Shown piece by piece: positions 9,347 to 18,185 of a stretch of 64,000 nucleotides of DNA. Location: assembly GCF_014635025.1 (NCBI RefSeq), contig NZ_BMCE01000001.1, positions 1,364,001 through 1,428,000 of the forward strand. Direction: 5' to 3'. The stretch is from Fictibacillus barbaricus. Lineage in GTDB: Bacteria > Bacillota > Bacilli > Bacillales > Fictibacillaceae. The notes under the pieces are model-generated. The model worked only from the letters and a program-made list of their open reading frames with translations, had not been told where the DNA came from and searched no databases. Within the stretch, counting starts at the first letter, position 1; the number at the start of each line of letters is the position of its first letter. The position numbers and the translations under genes were made by a program.

Positions 9347-10036
9347 GTGGTGACAAAACCGCTTATGATAAAAGATTACCCAGTACAGGAGAGGCCGAGG
9401 GAAAGACTGTTGAATGAAGGCCCTCATGCACTCTCCAACTATGAATTGTTAGCTATACTTTTACGAACAGGTACAAAACAAATGTCGGCTATTCAATTAG
9501 CACACCACATTATCCAGCAATTTGAGGGATTGAGACATTTAAAAGAAGCTACAATTGGTGAATTAAAAGAGATCAATGGTATTGGATCAGTAAAAGCAGT
9601 TGAACTGTTGGCTGCGATAGAAATCGGTAAACGAATCAGTCGCCTTCAATTTGAAGAAAAGTATTCGATGCGGTCTCCAGAAGATGGAGCACGTTATTTG
9701 ATGGATGAATTGCGTTTTTTGCAACAAGAGCATTTTGTTTGTTTGTATTTAAACACAAAAAACCAAGTGCTATATAAAAAGACCATATTCATCGGAAGTT
9801 TAAATACGTCAATCGTCCATCCTCGGGAAGTGTTTAAAGAAGGATTTAAGCGATCGAGTGCTTCGATCATCTGTTTTCATAATCACCCTAGTGGAGATCC
9901 AGCACCAAGCAGGGAAGATATCGAGGTAACAAAAAGATTAGTAGAGTGCGGTAAAATGCTGGGGATTGAAGTGTTAGATCATATTATTATTGGCGATCAA
10001 AGATATATAAGTTTAAAAGAAAAAGGATATGTTTAA
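9347..10036 (+). CDS. radC: RadC family JAB/JAMM-domain protein
   Basis: The N-terminal half carries a helix-hairpin-helix-like segment (EINGIGSVKAVEL, about residues 84-96). The C-terminal half carries the JAMM metal motif HNHPSGDPAPSREDxxxT near residue 178. The once-proposed role in DNA repair is not well supported for the family; a metal-dependent hydrolase or DNA-associated role is inferred. It has the normal length (229 aa) and the conserved position between maf and mreB. GTG start with AAGGGGGAACG upstream. Confidence 0.93.
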   Translation: MVTKPLMIKDYPVQERPRERLLNEGPHALSNYELLAILLRTGTKQMSAIQLAHHIIQQFEGLRHLKEATIGELKEINGIGSVKAVELLAAIEIGKRISRLQFEEKYSMRSPEDGARYLMDELRFLQQEHFVCLYLNTKNQVLYKKTIFIGSLNTSIVHPREVFKEGFKRSSASIICFHNHPSGDPAPSREDIEVTKRLVECGKMLGIEVLDHIIIGDQRYISLKEKGYV

Positions 10037-10038
10037 CA

Positions 10039-10068
10039 TTGTCTTTTGTTTCTTTTTTAGCGTATAAT
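10039..10068 (+). promoter_or_regulatory. Sigma-A promoter for mreBCD-minCD
   Basis: TTGTCT (10039-10044), 18-bp spacer, perfect TATAAT (10063-10068), about 40 bases before mreB. Confidence 0.75.
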
Positions 10069-10108
10069 CAAACGTATGAGTTTTGCTTGATGAAAGGAGT
10101 TTACATAA

Positions 10109-11146
10109 ATGTTTGGTGGATTTTCAAGAGATTTAGGAATTGATTTAGGAACTGCAAACACACTTGTTTACGTGAAGGGCAAGGGTGTTGTTGTGCGTGA
10201 ACCTTCCGTTGTTGCTTTACGTACTGACACTGGTTCGATCGAAGCAGTAGGTAATGCTGCAAAAAATATGATTGGACGTACTCCGGGAAATATTGTTGCA
10301 GTAAGACCTATGAAAGATGGGGTTATTGCTGATTTTGAAACAACAGCGACTATGATGAAATATTTTATTCAACAAGCGCAAAAGAACCGTTCTGTTTTCG
10401 CTCGTAAGCCTTATGTAATGGTATGTGTTCCATCAGGAATTACGGCTGTAGAAAAACGTGCAGTTGAGGATGCGACGAAGCAAGCAGGTGCCCGTGAAGC
10501 TTATACGATTGAAGAGCCGTTTGCAGCTGCAATCGGTGCAGACCTACCTGTCTGGGAGCCTACCGGAAGCATGGTAGTTGATATCGGTGGAGGTACGACC
10601 GAAGTTGCGATCATCTCATTGGGTGGTATCGTTACAAGCCAGTCTATCCGCATTGCTGGGGATGAAATGGATGATGCGATCATCGCATACATTAAAAAGA
10701 CTTATAACTTAATGATCGGTGAAAGAACAGCCGAAACTCTGAAATTAGAGGTCGGTTCTGCTGGCGCGCCGGATGGTATTGAAGATATGGACATCCGAGG
10801 GCGTGATTTGTTGACAGGTCTTCCAAAAACGATTACGATTACGGCGGAAGAAGTTTCCAGCGCTTTGCGTGATACAGTGAACAGCATTATGGATGCTGTT
10901 AAAGTAACTCTTGAAAAAACACCGCCAGAACTTGCTGCAGACATCATGGATCGCGGTATCGTTCTTACAGGTGGAGGTGCTTTATTAAGAAACTTGGATA
11001 AAGTAATCAGTGAAGAGACAAAGATGCCTGTAATCGTTGCTGAGAACGCATTGGATTGTGTAGCAGTTGGAACTGGCCGTGCGCTTGAAAACCTGCACCT
11101 ATTCAAATCAAAAGCTGGTATAACTTCTAGATCTAAATCCAAGTAA
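10109..11146 (+). CDS. mreB: Rod shape-determining protein MreB (actin-like)
   Basis: Bacterial actin that forms membrane-associated filaments guiding sidewall peptidoglycan synthesis. The ATP-binding phosphate loop DLGTANT lies at residues 12-18, with the second loop [10 protein letters not shown] near 158 and the adenosine motif [10 protein letters not shown] near 290. The 345 aa length is slightly longer than B. subtilis MreB because of a basic Ser/Lys-rich tail. RBS AAAGGAG. First gene of the mreBCD-minCD cluster. Confidence 0.98.
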   Translation: MFGGFSRDLGIDLGTANTLVYVKGKGVVVREPSVVALRTDTGSIEAVGNAAKNMIGRTPGNIVAVRPMKDGVIADFETTATMMKYFIQQAQKNRSVFARKPYVMVCVPSGITAVEKRAVEDATKQAGAREAYTIEEPFAAAIGADLPVWEPTGSMVVDIGGGTTEVAIISLGGIVTSQSIRIAGDEMDDAIIAYIKKTYNLMIGERTAETLKLEVGSAGAPDGIEDMDIRGRDLLTGLPKTITITAEEVSSALRDTVNSIMDAVKVTLEKTPPELAADIMDRGIVLTGGGALLRNLDKVISEETKMPVIVAENALDCVAVGTGRALENLHLFKSKAGITSRSKSK

Positions 11147-11160
11147 GTAGGTGTATTTTC

Positions 11161-12033
11161 ATGCCACATTTTTTTTCGAATAAACGCCTTATCATTCTGC
11201 TAGTCAGTATTATTATTCTAGTAGCATTGATTGGTTTTTCGATGAAAAAAAGGGAAAGCCTAACCTTACCTGAACAGTTCTTAAAAGATTCTGCAGGCCT
11301 AACACAAACGATTTTCTATAAACCCGCTAATACAATAGCGGGTTTCTTTGAGAATTTAGCTGAAATGAAACAGCTTTATAAAGAGAATCAAATGTTAAAA
11401 GCTAGGTTAGATGAGTACGCGAAACTTTATGTACAGTATGAGGAAGTTAAAAAAACGAATGAAACGCTAAAAGCGCAGTTGGACAAGGAAGAAGACCTCA
11501 CCGATTTTAAAGTGAGGGAAGCTACAGTTATCGGTCGTTCTCCTGACCAATGGAATCAATTTATCTACATTAATAAAGGGGAAAAAGACGGAATTAAGCC
11601 TAAGATGGCCGTTATATCTCCGCAAGGATTTATCGGAAAAATAACGAATGTTTCCCTGTTTCAATCAACTGTTCAGCTTATCAGCGATAATGATCGAACA
11701 AACCGTTTCTCTGCCATTGTTCAAGGGGAGAAGAATATTTTTGGAACAATAGAAGGTTATGATCCAAAGAGACAAGCATTGCTGTTTAAAAAGATCCCAG
11801 TAGATGCAAAGATCAAGAAGGGACAACAGGTTATTACCTCTGGTCTTGGGGATGTATTTCCTCCTAATCTTCTAATTGGAGAAGTGATTGATGTTGAGCC
11901 AGACGAAGTAGGTTTGACTCAGACCGCTTACTTAAAGCCTTCTGCGGATTTATATGATTTAGATCATGTTATGGTATTGGAAAGAGAGATGCCTGCAGTA
12001 GATGAAAGTTTAAGAGAAGAGGAGGAAGAATGA
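11161..12033 (+). CDS. mreC: Rod shape-determining protein MreC
   Basis: Bitopic membrane protein linking MreB filaments to cell-wall synthases. It has a short basic N-terminus, one membrane segment (about residues 9-27), a coiled coil (about 65-110, rich in E/K/L) and the beta-barrel domain characteristic of MreC from about residue 118 (VIGRSPDQWNQFIYINKG). The C-terminus is acidic (DESLREEEEE). 290 aa. It ends by overlapping the mreD start by 4 bases, so translation is probably coupled. Confidence 0.96.
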   Translation: MPHFFSNKRLIILLVSIIILVALIGFSMKKRESLTLPEQFLKDSAGLTQTIFYKPANTIAGFFENLAEMKQLYKENQMLKARLDEYAKLYVQYEEVKKTNETLKAQLDKEEDLTDFKVREATVIGRSPDQWNQFIYINKGEKDGIKPKMAVISPQGFIGKITNVSLFQSTVQLISDNDRTNRFSAIVQGEKNIFGTIEGYDPKRQALLFKKIPVDAKIKKGQQVITSGLGDVFPPNLLIGEVIDVEPDEVGLTQTAYLKPSADLYDLDHVMVLEREMPAVDESLREEEEE

Positions 12034-12551
12034 TGAAAAAAGTCCTTCTTCCTTTTCTTATCTATTTAGCTTTTATTAGTGAAAGTTCTCTTATTCAGGC
12101 CTTCTTGCCTCAAGAAAACAGTATGGACTGGCAATTGATACCCCGTTTTTCAATGGTCATGATCTTGTTTATTGCCATGTACTTAAATACCACTTACGGC
12201 CTTTTGTATGGGTTAGCTTTTGGTCTTCTGACTGACCTTCTCTATACAGATATCATTGGTGTTTATTTGTTCTCAATGGCTGCAACGGCTTATATTACAT
12301 CAATTTTTTCAAGATATTTATTCGGAAACTTAATTGTGACACTGCTTCTATCCATTGTAGGAGTATCTATCTTAGAGTTTTTTGTATACGGTTTGAACAG
12401 TCTGATAGGAATAAGCAATCAAATGATTGATGAGTTTCTGTATAAAAGATTGTTGCCTACCCTCATCTTAAACGGTTTCTTTGCGATACTCATTTATTAT
12501 CCATATGTAAAGCAGCTAAACCAATTAAAGGATACGCTAAAAGAAAACTAA
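12030..12551 (+). CDS. mreD: Rod shape-determining protein MreD
   Basis: Small polytopic membrane protein of the elongation machinery. Five to six hydrophobic segments fill its 173 residues, including the LLYGLAFGLLTDLLY segment typical of the family. Start overlaps the mreC stop (ATGA) and is preceded by GAGGAGGAAG. Confidence 0.93.
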   Translation: MMKKVLLPFLIYLAFISESSLIQAFLPQENSMDWQLIPRFSMVMILFIAMYLNTTYGLLYGLAFGLLTDLLYTDIIGVYLFSMAATAYITSIFSRYLFGNLIVTLLLSIVGVSILEFFVYGLNSLIGISNQMIDEFLYKRLLPTLILNGFFAILIYYPYVKQLNQLKDTLKEN

Positions 12552-12608
12552 CTTCTGCAAAGAGGAATTAAGACCTAGCTGTCGAATGTTAGTACGTTGA
12601 GGTGAACA

Positions 12609-13292
12609 ATGGCAATGGTACATAAACTCCAGCACAACGTAACAATAAAAGGTACAAAAGACGGCCTCGTTTTATTGTTGGACGATAAGTGTTCCTTCGA
12701 AAAGTTAATCGAAGAGCTTTATGATAAATTAACAGCAGGCAGTGGACAGTTATTGAATGGTCCCGTTATCTCTGTAAAAGTAAAAGCAGGTAATCGATAC
12801 GTTACAGCTGAGCAAGAGGGAAAACTCAGAGAAGTCCTAAAACAAAAAGAAAATCTTATCTTGGAAAAAATAGAGTCAGATGTTATTACAAAAGCTGAAG
12901 CGGAAGAGATGAGAAAGGATGCTCAAGTTGTAACTGTTTCAAAGATTGTCAGATCTGGTCAGGTTCTCGATATCCAAGGTGACCTGCTTCTGATCGGCGA
13001 TGTGAATCCTGGCGGTACTGTAATGGCGACAGGAAATATTTATATTCTTGGTTCTTTAAAAGGAATCGCTCACTGTGGTACTAAGGGCAACGAAGAAGCA
13101 ATCATTGCAGCATCAATGATGAAACCTTCTCAACTTAGGATTGCTCATCATATTAATAGAGCACCAGACTCTTATCCGGAGATAGGAAATGAGATGGAGT
13201 TTGCTTACATATCCGATGAAGAACAACAGATTCGTATTGATCGAATCAGTGCTGTTCACCGATTAAGACCGATGTTGAACAGTTTGGTATAG
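12609..13292 (+). CDS. minC: Septum site-determining protein MinC
   Basis: Inhibitor of FtsZ polymerisation that, with MinD, blocks division at the poles. The N-terminal domain (about residues 1-105) begins with the VTIKGTKDGL strand seen in Bacillus MinC. The C-terminal beta-helix domain (about 118-215) has the GDLLLIGDVNPGGTVMATGNIYILG-type repeats, of which GDVNPGG and GNIYILG are clear. Two possible starts, ATG 12609 and ATG 12615; GAGGTGAAC is closer to the optimum for the second, so the protein may be two residues shorter. 227 aa. Confidence 0.96.
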   Translation: MAMVHKLQHNVTIKGTKDGLVLLLDDKCSFEKLIEELYDKLTAGSGQLLNGPVISVKVKAGNRYVTAEQEGKLREVLKQKENLILEKIESDVITKAEAEEMRKDAQVVTVSKIVRSGQVLDIQGDLLLIGDVNPGGTVMATGNIYILGSLKGIAHCGTKGNEEAIIAASMMKPSQLRIAHHINRAPDSYPEIGNEMEFAYISDEEQQIRIDRISAVHRLRPMLNSLV

Positions 13293-13307
13293 AAAGGGGA
13301 ATGACGC

Positions 13308-14102
13308 ATGGGAGAAGCGATAGTCATTACGTCTGGGAAAGGTGGAGTCGGCAAAACAACGACTTCTGCCAATATAGGGACTGCTCTAGCTCTTTCTGGG
13401 AAAAAAGTATGTCTTGTTGATACGGATATTGGGTTGCGTAACCTTGATGTATTAATGGGACTCGAAAATAGAATCATCTATGATCTTGTCGACGTTGCAG
13501 AAGAACGCTGCAAACTGAACCAAGCTTTAATTAAAGATAAGCGGTTTGAGTGTTTGTACCTGTTACCAGCTGCTCAAACAAAAGATAAATCTTCCATAAC
13601 ACCTGAACAAGTTAAGAAAATTATATCTGAGTTGAAGCAAGACTATGATTATGTCATCATCGACTGTCCTGCTGGAATTGAACAAGGCTTCAAAAATGCG
13701 GTAGCGGGTGCTGATAAGTCGATCGTTGTTACGAATCCCGAAATCTCTTCTGTACGTGATGCAGACAGAATTATTGGATTGTTAGAACAAGAGAATGTTG
13801 AAGCACCAAAGTTAATTGTAAACCGTCTTCGTAATCATCTTGCTAAAAGCGGTGATATGTTGGATGTTGACGAAATCGTGTCAGTACTATCTATTGAACT
13901 GCTGGGAGTAGTCATCGATGATGAAAATGTGATCAAAGCGGCGAACAAAGGTGAGCCTGTTGCCATGCAGCCGGACTCTAAAGCTTCTATCGCTTACAGG
14001 AATATCGCAAGAAGAATCTTAGGAGAGTCTGTTCCACTTCTTTCACTAGAAGAAGAAAAAGGATTCTTTGGAAAGATTAAAACGTTATTAGGTATGAAAT
14101 AA
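13308..14102 (+). CDS. minD: Septum site-determining protein MinD
   Basis: ParA-type ATPase that recruits MinC to the membrane. The deviant Walker A motif GKGGVGKTT is at residues 10-18 and the Walker B segment DYVIIDCPAG near residue 113. The C-terminal amphipathic membrane-targeting helix is FFGKIKTLLG at the very end. 264 aa, normal. RBS AAAGGGGAATGACGC. Closed by a strong terminator. Confidence 0.98.
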   Translation: MGEAIVITSGKGGVGKTTTSANIGTALALSGKKVCLVDTDIGLRNLDVLMGLENRIIYDLVDVAEERCKLNQALIKDKRFECLYLLPAAQTKDKSSITPEQVKKIISELKQDYDYVIIDCPAGIEQGFKNAVAGADKSIVVTNPEISSVRDADRIIGLLEQENVEAPKLIVNRLRNHLAKSGDMLDVDEIVSVLSIELLGVVIDDENVIKAANKGEPVAMQPDSKASIAYRNIARRILGESVPLLSLEEEKGFFGKIKTLLGMK

Positions 14103-14103
14103 A

Positions 14104-14131
14104 GAAGTGGCCACTCGGCCACTTCTTTTTT
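14104..14131 (+). terminator. Terminator after minD
   Basis: Perfect 9-bp stem (14104-14112 with 14117-14125), loop ACTC, six T. Possibly shared with the convergent gene ending at 14144. Confidence 0.92.
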
Positions 14132-14143
14132 ATTCTATCTTTT

Positions 14144-14425
14144 TTATGCTGTGAAATTTGAAAGTGAATTTCGCAGTGCACTAAAAGCTTGCTGCACTTG
14201 AGATAATTTTTCTTCATTCGTTAGTCCTGCTAAGTCCCCGACTGAACCAGCGCGGATACATAGCGGTCCAATGTTCAGCTGAATCAAGCCTAAAAGTACA
14301 ACCGTAGTCGTACACGGTATATTTAAGCAAAGTAGATCGCCGTCCTCACAAACTGTCCCTTCAGGACATGTAGGACATTCAGGCTCCTGCTGCTGAACTA
14401 CCATAGTCTCGTTTCTGTTTTCCAT
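14144..14425 (-). CDS. Small cysteine-containing protein, 93 aa, unknown
   Basis: Not recognised. The minus-strand ATG at 14425 has a very strong ribosome-binding site (AAAGGGGGG, 8 bases upstream). The N-terminal third is polar, with a cluster of six cysteines in about 25 residues (PECPTCPEGTVC, then LLCLNIPC). The middle is hydrophobic and Val/Leu/Ile-rich with a seventh Cys (GPLCIRAG). The C-terminal 30 residues look helical and amphipathic (NEEKLSQVQQAFSAL). There is no signal peptide. It lies alone between minD and spoIVFA, where B. subtilis has no gene. A sporulation or coat role is suggested only by cysteine content and the neighbouring sporulation genes. Confidence 0.72.
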   Translation of the reverse strand: MENRNETMVVQQQEPECPTCPEGTVCEDGDLLCLNIPCTTTVVLLGLIQLNIGPLCIRAGSVGDLAGLTNEEKLSQVQQAFSALRNSLSNFTA

Positions 14426-14455
14426 TTTTTATTCCCCCCTTTTTTCAAGATATCA

Positions 14456-14464
14456 TATGGTATG
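14456..14464 (-). promoter_or_regulatory. Possible late-sporulation -10 element (sigma-K-like)
   Basis: Minus strand reads CATACCATA, fitting the CATAnnnTA pattern of sigma-K -10 elements, about 30 bases before the cysteine-protein start. No convincing -35 was found. Confidence 0.25.
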
Positions 14465-14584
14465 TAATACAAATAATTTCCGGAAGGACAAGTATCCTGA
14501 AGTTAAAAAATATGCTTTTATACCAAAAGTTTTTGAAACGCATATATTCTGATCTTAAATGGTTGATAAGGGTTACCATTTTAC

Positions 14585-14613
14585 TCATATCTCTGACGGA
14601 CAAGTCATAGTAT
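14585..14613 (+). promoter_or_regulatory. Sigma-E-type promoter for spoIVFA-spoIVFB
   Basis: TCATATC (14585-14591), exactly 14 bases, then CATAGTAT (14606-14613). This fits the mother-cell sigma-E consensus (KMATATT-14-CATACAHT) with few mismatches and lies about 30 bases before the spoIVFA start. spoIVF is a known sigma-E operon in B. subtilis. Confidence 0.65.
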
Positions 14614-14644
14614 GTACATATATGATAAAAATGGAGGAACGGTT

Positions 14645-15373
14645 ATGAAAAATAGAGCAGATGAAATCCGAAAAAAATATGGAAATTTATCTAAAAAAGG
14701 TAGCCCGAAAGAAAAAAGTTCTGTCATCTCAACAAGAGACGAATCGGAGAAGTCTCATCCTCTATTTAACCGTCACGCTATGTTGATGCAGATCATGTTC
14801 TCCATTATCTTATTCTTAATAGTAGGGATCATCTTCAAAAATAATGGTGAACAAACAGCAAAGGCTCAAAATTTTATAAAACATATTTATGAGGATGAGT
14901 TTCAGTTTGCTGCGGCTAAAGATTGGTATGAAGATAAATTCGGAAAGCCTTTAGCTTTGTTGCCAAAAGATAAGATTCAGAAGGAGCAAAGTACGGAAGA
15001 AGTAAGTGAAGTCTTTGCGGTGCCGGCTGATGGCAAGGTGTATGAAACGTTCAGCACAAATGGTAAAGGAATCTGGATTGAAACGGGAAAAGAAGAAGAT
15101 GTTGAAACGGCAAAAGACGGGTATATCGTTTATGCAGGAAAAAAAGATGACCTGGGGTATACCGTAATCATACAGCATTCTGATGAACAAGAATCCTGGT
15201 ATGGAGATTTAAAGGAAATTGATAAATCAATTAAGCTTTACAATTATGTAGAAAGCGGAACCCGTCTTGGTAAAGTATCTGAAAATGATGATGGCAAATC
15301 AGGTAAATTTTATTTTGCGATCAAAAAAGACAAAAGTTTTATCGACCCAAGCAAGGTGATCGATATTGATTAG
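14645..15373 (+). CDS. spoIVFA: Stage IV sporulation protein FA
   Basis: Regulator that holds the SpoIVFB protease in the outer forespore membrane complex with BofA, and releases it when cut by SpoIVB. The N-terminal 45 residues are charged, one membrane segment follows (about 47-66), and the C-terminal part (about 110-240) is a LytM/M23-like domain without the metal-binding histidine motifs, so it is not a peptidase. Start ATG 14645 follows GGAGG by 8 bases; an in-frame ATG at 14612 lies inside the predicted promoter and is rejected. The stop overlaps the spoIVFB start. Confidence 0.93.
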   Translation: MKNRADEIRKKYGNLSKKGSPKEKSSVISTRDESEKSHPLFNRHAMLMQIMFSIILFLIVGIIFKNNGEQTAKAQNFIKHIYEDEFQFAAAKDWYEDKFGKPLALLPKDKIQKEQSTEEVSEVFAVPADGKVYETFSTNGKGIWIETGKEEDVETAKDGYIVYAGKKDDLGYTVIIQHSDEQESWYGDLKEIDKSIKLYNYVESGTRLGKVSENDDGKSGKFYFAIKKDKSFIDPSKVIDID

Positions 15374-16217
15374 ATTAACAATTGAATTTATACGAAAAAT
15401 AAAGGTTAATCCCTCATTTTGGTTTGTTATTTTTGGAGCTGTCTTTACAGGACACTTTAGGGAGATTATCATCTGGTTTTTCGTGGTTCTAATTCATGAG
15501 ATGGGTCATTTTGCAGGTGCCCATCTTTTTAAATGGAGAATTTCAAGAATTGATCTTCTTCCCTTTGGAGGCGCAGCAGTTGTTGATGAGCACGGAACAC
15601 GGCCTTTTCATGAAGAAGTTTGGGTAGCAATACTCGGTCCGCTTCAGCATATATGGCTAACAAGTGGAGCGTACGTTTTAAGCCAGACAGAAGTCATCTC
15701 TACCGATCATTTTTATTGGTTCTTTATTTTGAACCTGACGTTGTTCTTATTTAACTTGCTTCCAATTTGGCCGTTAGACGGAGGGAAAATTGTTTTTGCT
15801 CTTTTCACCAAGTGGTTTCCGTTTAAAGAAGCTCAACGCCGGTATCTAATGGGATCTGGAATTTTATTATGTATAAGTGGTGCTTGGCAGATATCCATGC
15901 AGCCAACTCATTTAAACCTATGGGTGATCTTTATTTTCTTAGCAATCGCACACGTTCTTGAATGGAAGCGCAGACATTATGTGTTTATGCGGTTTTTGCT
16001 GAGCAGGGTGCAGCAAGTCCCATCAAGTACTACACGAACGATTATCGTTTCTCCGACTTTGTCTCTTTCAAAAGTGACTCACCGGCTTATAAAAGGAGTT
16101 ACACATTCTATCGTCATTAAGAATATAAAGCCTATTACGATTAAAGAAAAAGAACTTTTAGAAGCTTATTTTCATAAACATCCTCCTGAATGTGCAATCG
16201 GTCAAGTTTTTCGTTAG
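15366..16217 (+). CDS. spoIVFB: SpoIVFB, intramembrane metalloprotease for pro-sigma-K
   Basis: Site-2-protease-type enzyme that cleaves pro-sigma-K in the mother cell. The zinc motif HEMGH lies at residues 44-48 in a membrane segment, and the third zinc ligand is in LLPIWPLDGGK (about residues 130-142). The C-terminal cytoplasmic CBS-like domain begins near residue 215. Start is TTG at 15366, overlapping the spoIVFA stop by 8 bases, with AAGGTGAT upstream; the two genes are probably coupled. 283 aa, the usual length. Confidence 0.95.
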   Translation: MIRLTIEFIRKIKVNPSFWFVIFGAVFTGHFREIIIWFFVVLIHEMGHFAGAHLFKWRISRIDLLPFGGAAVVDEHGTRPFHEEVWVAILGPLQHIWLTSGAYVLSQTEVISTDHFYWFFILNLTLFLFNLLPIWPLDGGKIVFALFTKWFPFKEAQRRYLMGSGILLCISGAWQISMQPTHLNLWVIFIFLAIAHVLEWKRRHYVFMRFLLSRVQQVPSSTTRTIIVSPTLSLSKVTHRLIKGVTHSIVIKNIKPITIKEKELLEAYFHKHPPECAIGQVFR

Positions 16218-16259
16218 AATAAGATCATGATGGATGAACAGGGAGATGTGAAATAAAAG

Positions 16260-17735
16260 ATGCAACGAGTGGTAGTCAATGCAGCAGGAATGGAAAAACG
16301 GATAGCCCTGCTAAATAACGAGAAACTGGTTGAATGTGCTTTTTACCGGCCAACTAAGAAGCCGTTAACAGGAAGTATATATAAAGGGAAAATCCAAAAA
16401 GTATTACCTGGTATGCAGGCTGTATTTGTAGACATTGGAACAGATAAGAATGGTTTTCTTCATAAAGATGACCTCCCTGCTTTTCAAAAACTTTCTCATA
16501 ACGAAAAAAAGAGCATATCAATTTCTAGCCTGATTAAAGAGGGAGAATCTATACTGGTTCAAGTGGCAAAAGAAGAGACTGGAGATAAAGGTGCAAAACT
16601 AACAGCGCTTTTATCGTTTACAGGTCATCTGCTTGTTTATTTTCCTTTCACTCCTCACATTGGGATATCTAAGAAGATTAAAGAGTCAAAACGAGGTGCT
16701 CTGCAGTCATGGGGGCATTCTGCTTTAAATAACGGAGACGGGTTGATCATCCGAACTGGATGTGAGGAGTTTCCTGAAAAAGCTATGGGTCTTGAGCTGG
16801 ATAGTCTTAAAAGACAGTTTAATGAAACAATAAATGAAGCAGCTTTAAAGAAAGCTCCAAGCCTTATCACCCAGTCTCCATTTTTTTATTCATTATTAGA
16901 AAGATGGCTGAATCCCCATGTACAAGAGATCATAGTGGATGATTTTGATACGTTTAATCAACTTAAAGAGTATGCAGCTTCCTTTCAAAATCCTTATCCG
17001 GTAAAGTTATACCATGAAAAAGAACCTTTATTTAGGAGATATGGAATAGACATAGATATCGAAAAAGCGATCTCACCCCTTGTCTGGCTGAAGAACGGTT
17101 CGTCTCTTTACTTTAACGTAACAGAGGCATTAACAGCTATTGATGTGAATACTGGAAAGTTCACCGGGAAAAAAGACCGGTCTAAAACAGTAGTAGACAC
17201 AAACATTTTAGCAGCCAAAGAGATTATGAAACAGCTGCGGTTACGCAATATAGCTGGAATGGTCGTTATCGATTTTATTACGATGCAAGCGAACGAAGAC
17301 AAGGAACAAATATTGTCTGTATTGCGTGAAGAAATTAAAAAAGACTCATCCACTATTGTTATATATGGATTCACAAAGATGGGCTTGTTTGAGATGACTA
17401 GAAAAAAAGAACGGCCTTCGTTGCTTGAAACACTTGCAGAAAAATCAAACGATGAATGGATAGGTGGATACCGGCTTCGTTCAGAAACCCTTTATTTTGA
17501 ACTCGAAAGATCGATAAAAGAATACACGTTTGAAGATATAGAAGCATTATGGATAGAGGTGCCTCCACATTTTGCAGACTGGCTTGAAAAGAACAATGAC
17601 AAACTTACCTGGTTAGAAAAGAGCTGCGGATACAAACTATTTATTTCTCGTGGTGATTCGAACCGTAAATCGCATGTCAGACATACGGGAACAGCAGCGG
17701 ATATTACTAACCGCATGTTAAAAGATTCAGATTGA
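16260..17735 (+). CDS. rng: RNase E/G family ribonuclease lacking the Zn-link
   Basis: Endoribonuclease of the RNase E/G family. An S1 domain (about residues 37-115) is followed by an RNase H-like and a DNase I-like catalytic domain. The metal-binding residues are present: D295 and N297 in AIDVNTG and D338 in VIDFITM. The paired CPxCxG Zn-link that holds the dimer in E. coli RNase E, expected just after MTRKKERPSLLETLAEK, is missing; the only Cys in that half is SCGYK. No RNase E-type scaffold tail is present (491 aa). B. subtilis lacks this gene, but several Bacillaceae carry it between spoIVFB and rplU, as here. The symbol is given for the family. Confidence 0.92.
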   Translation: MQRVVVNAAGMEKRIALLNNEKLVECAFYRPTKKPLTGSIYKGKIQKVLPGMQAVFVDIGTDKNGFLHKDDLPAFQKLSHNEKKSISISSLIKEGESILVQVAKEETGDKGAKLTALLSFTGHLLVYFPFTPHIGISKKIKESKRGALQSWGHSALNNGDGLIIRTGCEEFPEKAMGLELDSLKRQFNETINEAALKKAPSLITQSPFFYSLLERWLNPHVQEIIVDDFDTFNQLKEYAASFQNPYPVKLYHEKEPLFRRYGIDIDIEKAISPLVWLKNGSSLYFNVTEALTAIDVNTGKFTGKKDRSKTVVDTNILAAKEIMKQLRLRNIAGMVVIDFITMQANEDKEQILSVLREEIKKDSSTIVIYGFTKMGLFEMTRKKERPSLLETLAEKSNDEWIGGYRLRSETLYFELERSIKEYTFEDIEALWIEVPPHFADWLEKNNDKLTWLEKSCGYKLFISRGDSNRKSHVRHTGTAADITNRMLKDSD

Positions 17736-17740
17736 CACGA

Positions 17741-17766
17741 GGGTGCCAAACATGGTATCCTTTTTT
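17741..17766 (+). terminator. Terminator after rng
   Basis: Eight-bp stem with two G-U pairs (17741-17748 with 17753-17760) and six T. Confidence 0.8.
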
Positions 17767-17767
17767 C

Positions 17768-17868
17768 GTTAGTGTTTGGAGCACCCGCTCCAACCGCACA
17801 GACTAGGTTTTTAAGTATTTTATTGATACACCTAGGATGGCGAGTCTGAGTATAAGAGGAGGTGCACG
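17768..17868 (+). promoter_or_regulatory. L21 leader of the rplU operon
   Basis: A hairpin (GTTTGGAGC... with GCTCCAAC) and a long-range pairing (cagactagg / cctagg and agactc-like arm gagtctga) precede rplU, matching the position and layout of the L21 ribosomal-protein leader known in Firmicutes (bound by the operon product for autoregulation). Assignment is from position and partial structure. Confidence 0.7.
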
Positions 17869-17871
17869 TTG

Positions 17872-18180
17872 ATGTACGCAATTATTCAAACTGGTGGTAA
17901 GCAAGTTCGTGTTGAAGAAGGTCAAGCAATCTATGTTGAAAAACTAGATGTTGAAGCTGGTGAAACAGTTACATTTGAAGATGTATTGATGGTCGGTGGA
18001 GACAGCTTGAAAGTAGGAGCTCCTTTAGTAGATGGTGCTACAGTTACGGCAAAAGTTGAAAAACACGGCCGTGGCGAGAAAGTGGTTGTCTACAAGTTTA
18101 AGGCGAAGAAGAACTATCGTCGTAAGCAAGGACACCGTCAACCTTACACAAAAGTTGTGATTGAAAAAATTAACGGGTAA
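17872..18180 (+). CDS. rplU: Large ribosomal subunit protein bL21
   Basis: Binds 23S rRNA in the large subunit. 102 aa beginning [18 protein letters not shown], with the conserved C-terminal [15 protein letters not shown] segment. The ATG at 17872 has AGAGGAGGTG about 8 bases upstream; the in-frame TTG just before it is not needed. First gene of rplU-prp-rpmA. Confidence 0.99.
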   Translation: MYAIIQTGGKQVRVEEGQAIYVEKLDVEAGETVTFEDVLMVGGDSLKVGAPLVDGATVTAKVEKHGRGEKVVVYKFKAKKNYRRKQGHRQPYTKVVIEKING

Positions 18181-18185
18181 TTCTT

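Noticed and set aside
10702-11169. 155-aa minus-strand frame inside mreB/mreC
   Set aside because: Antisense to a highly conserved gene, no RBS and no recognisable product.
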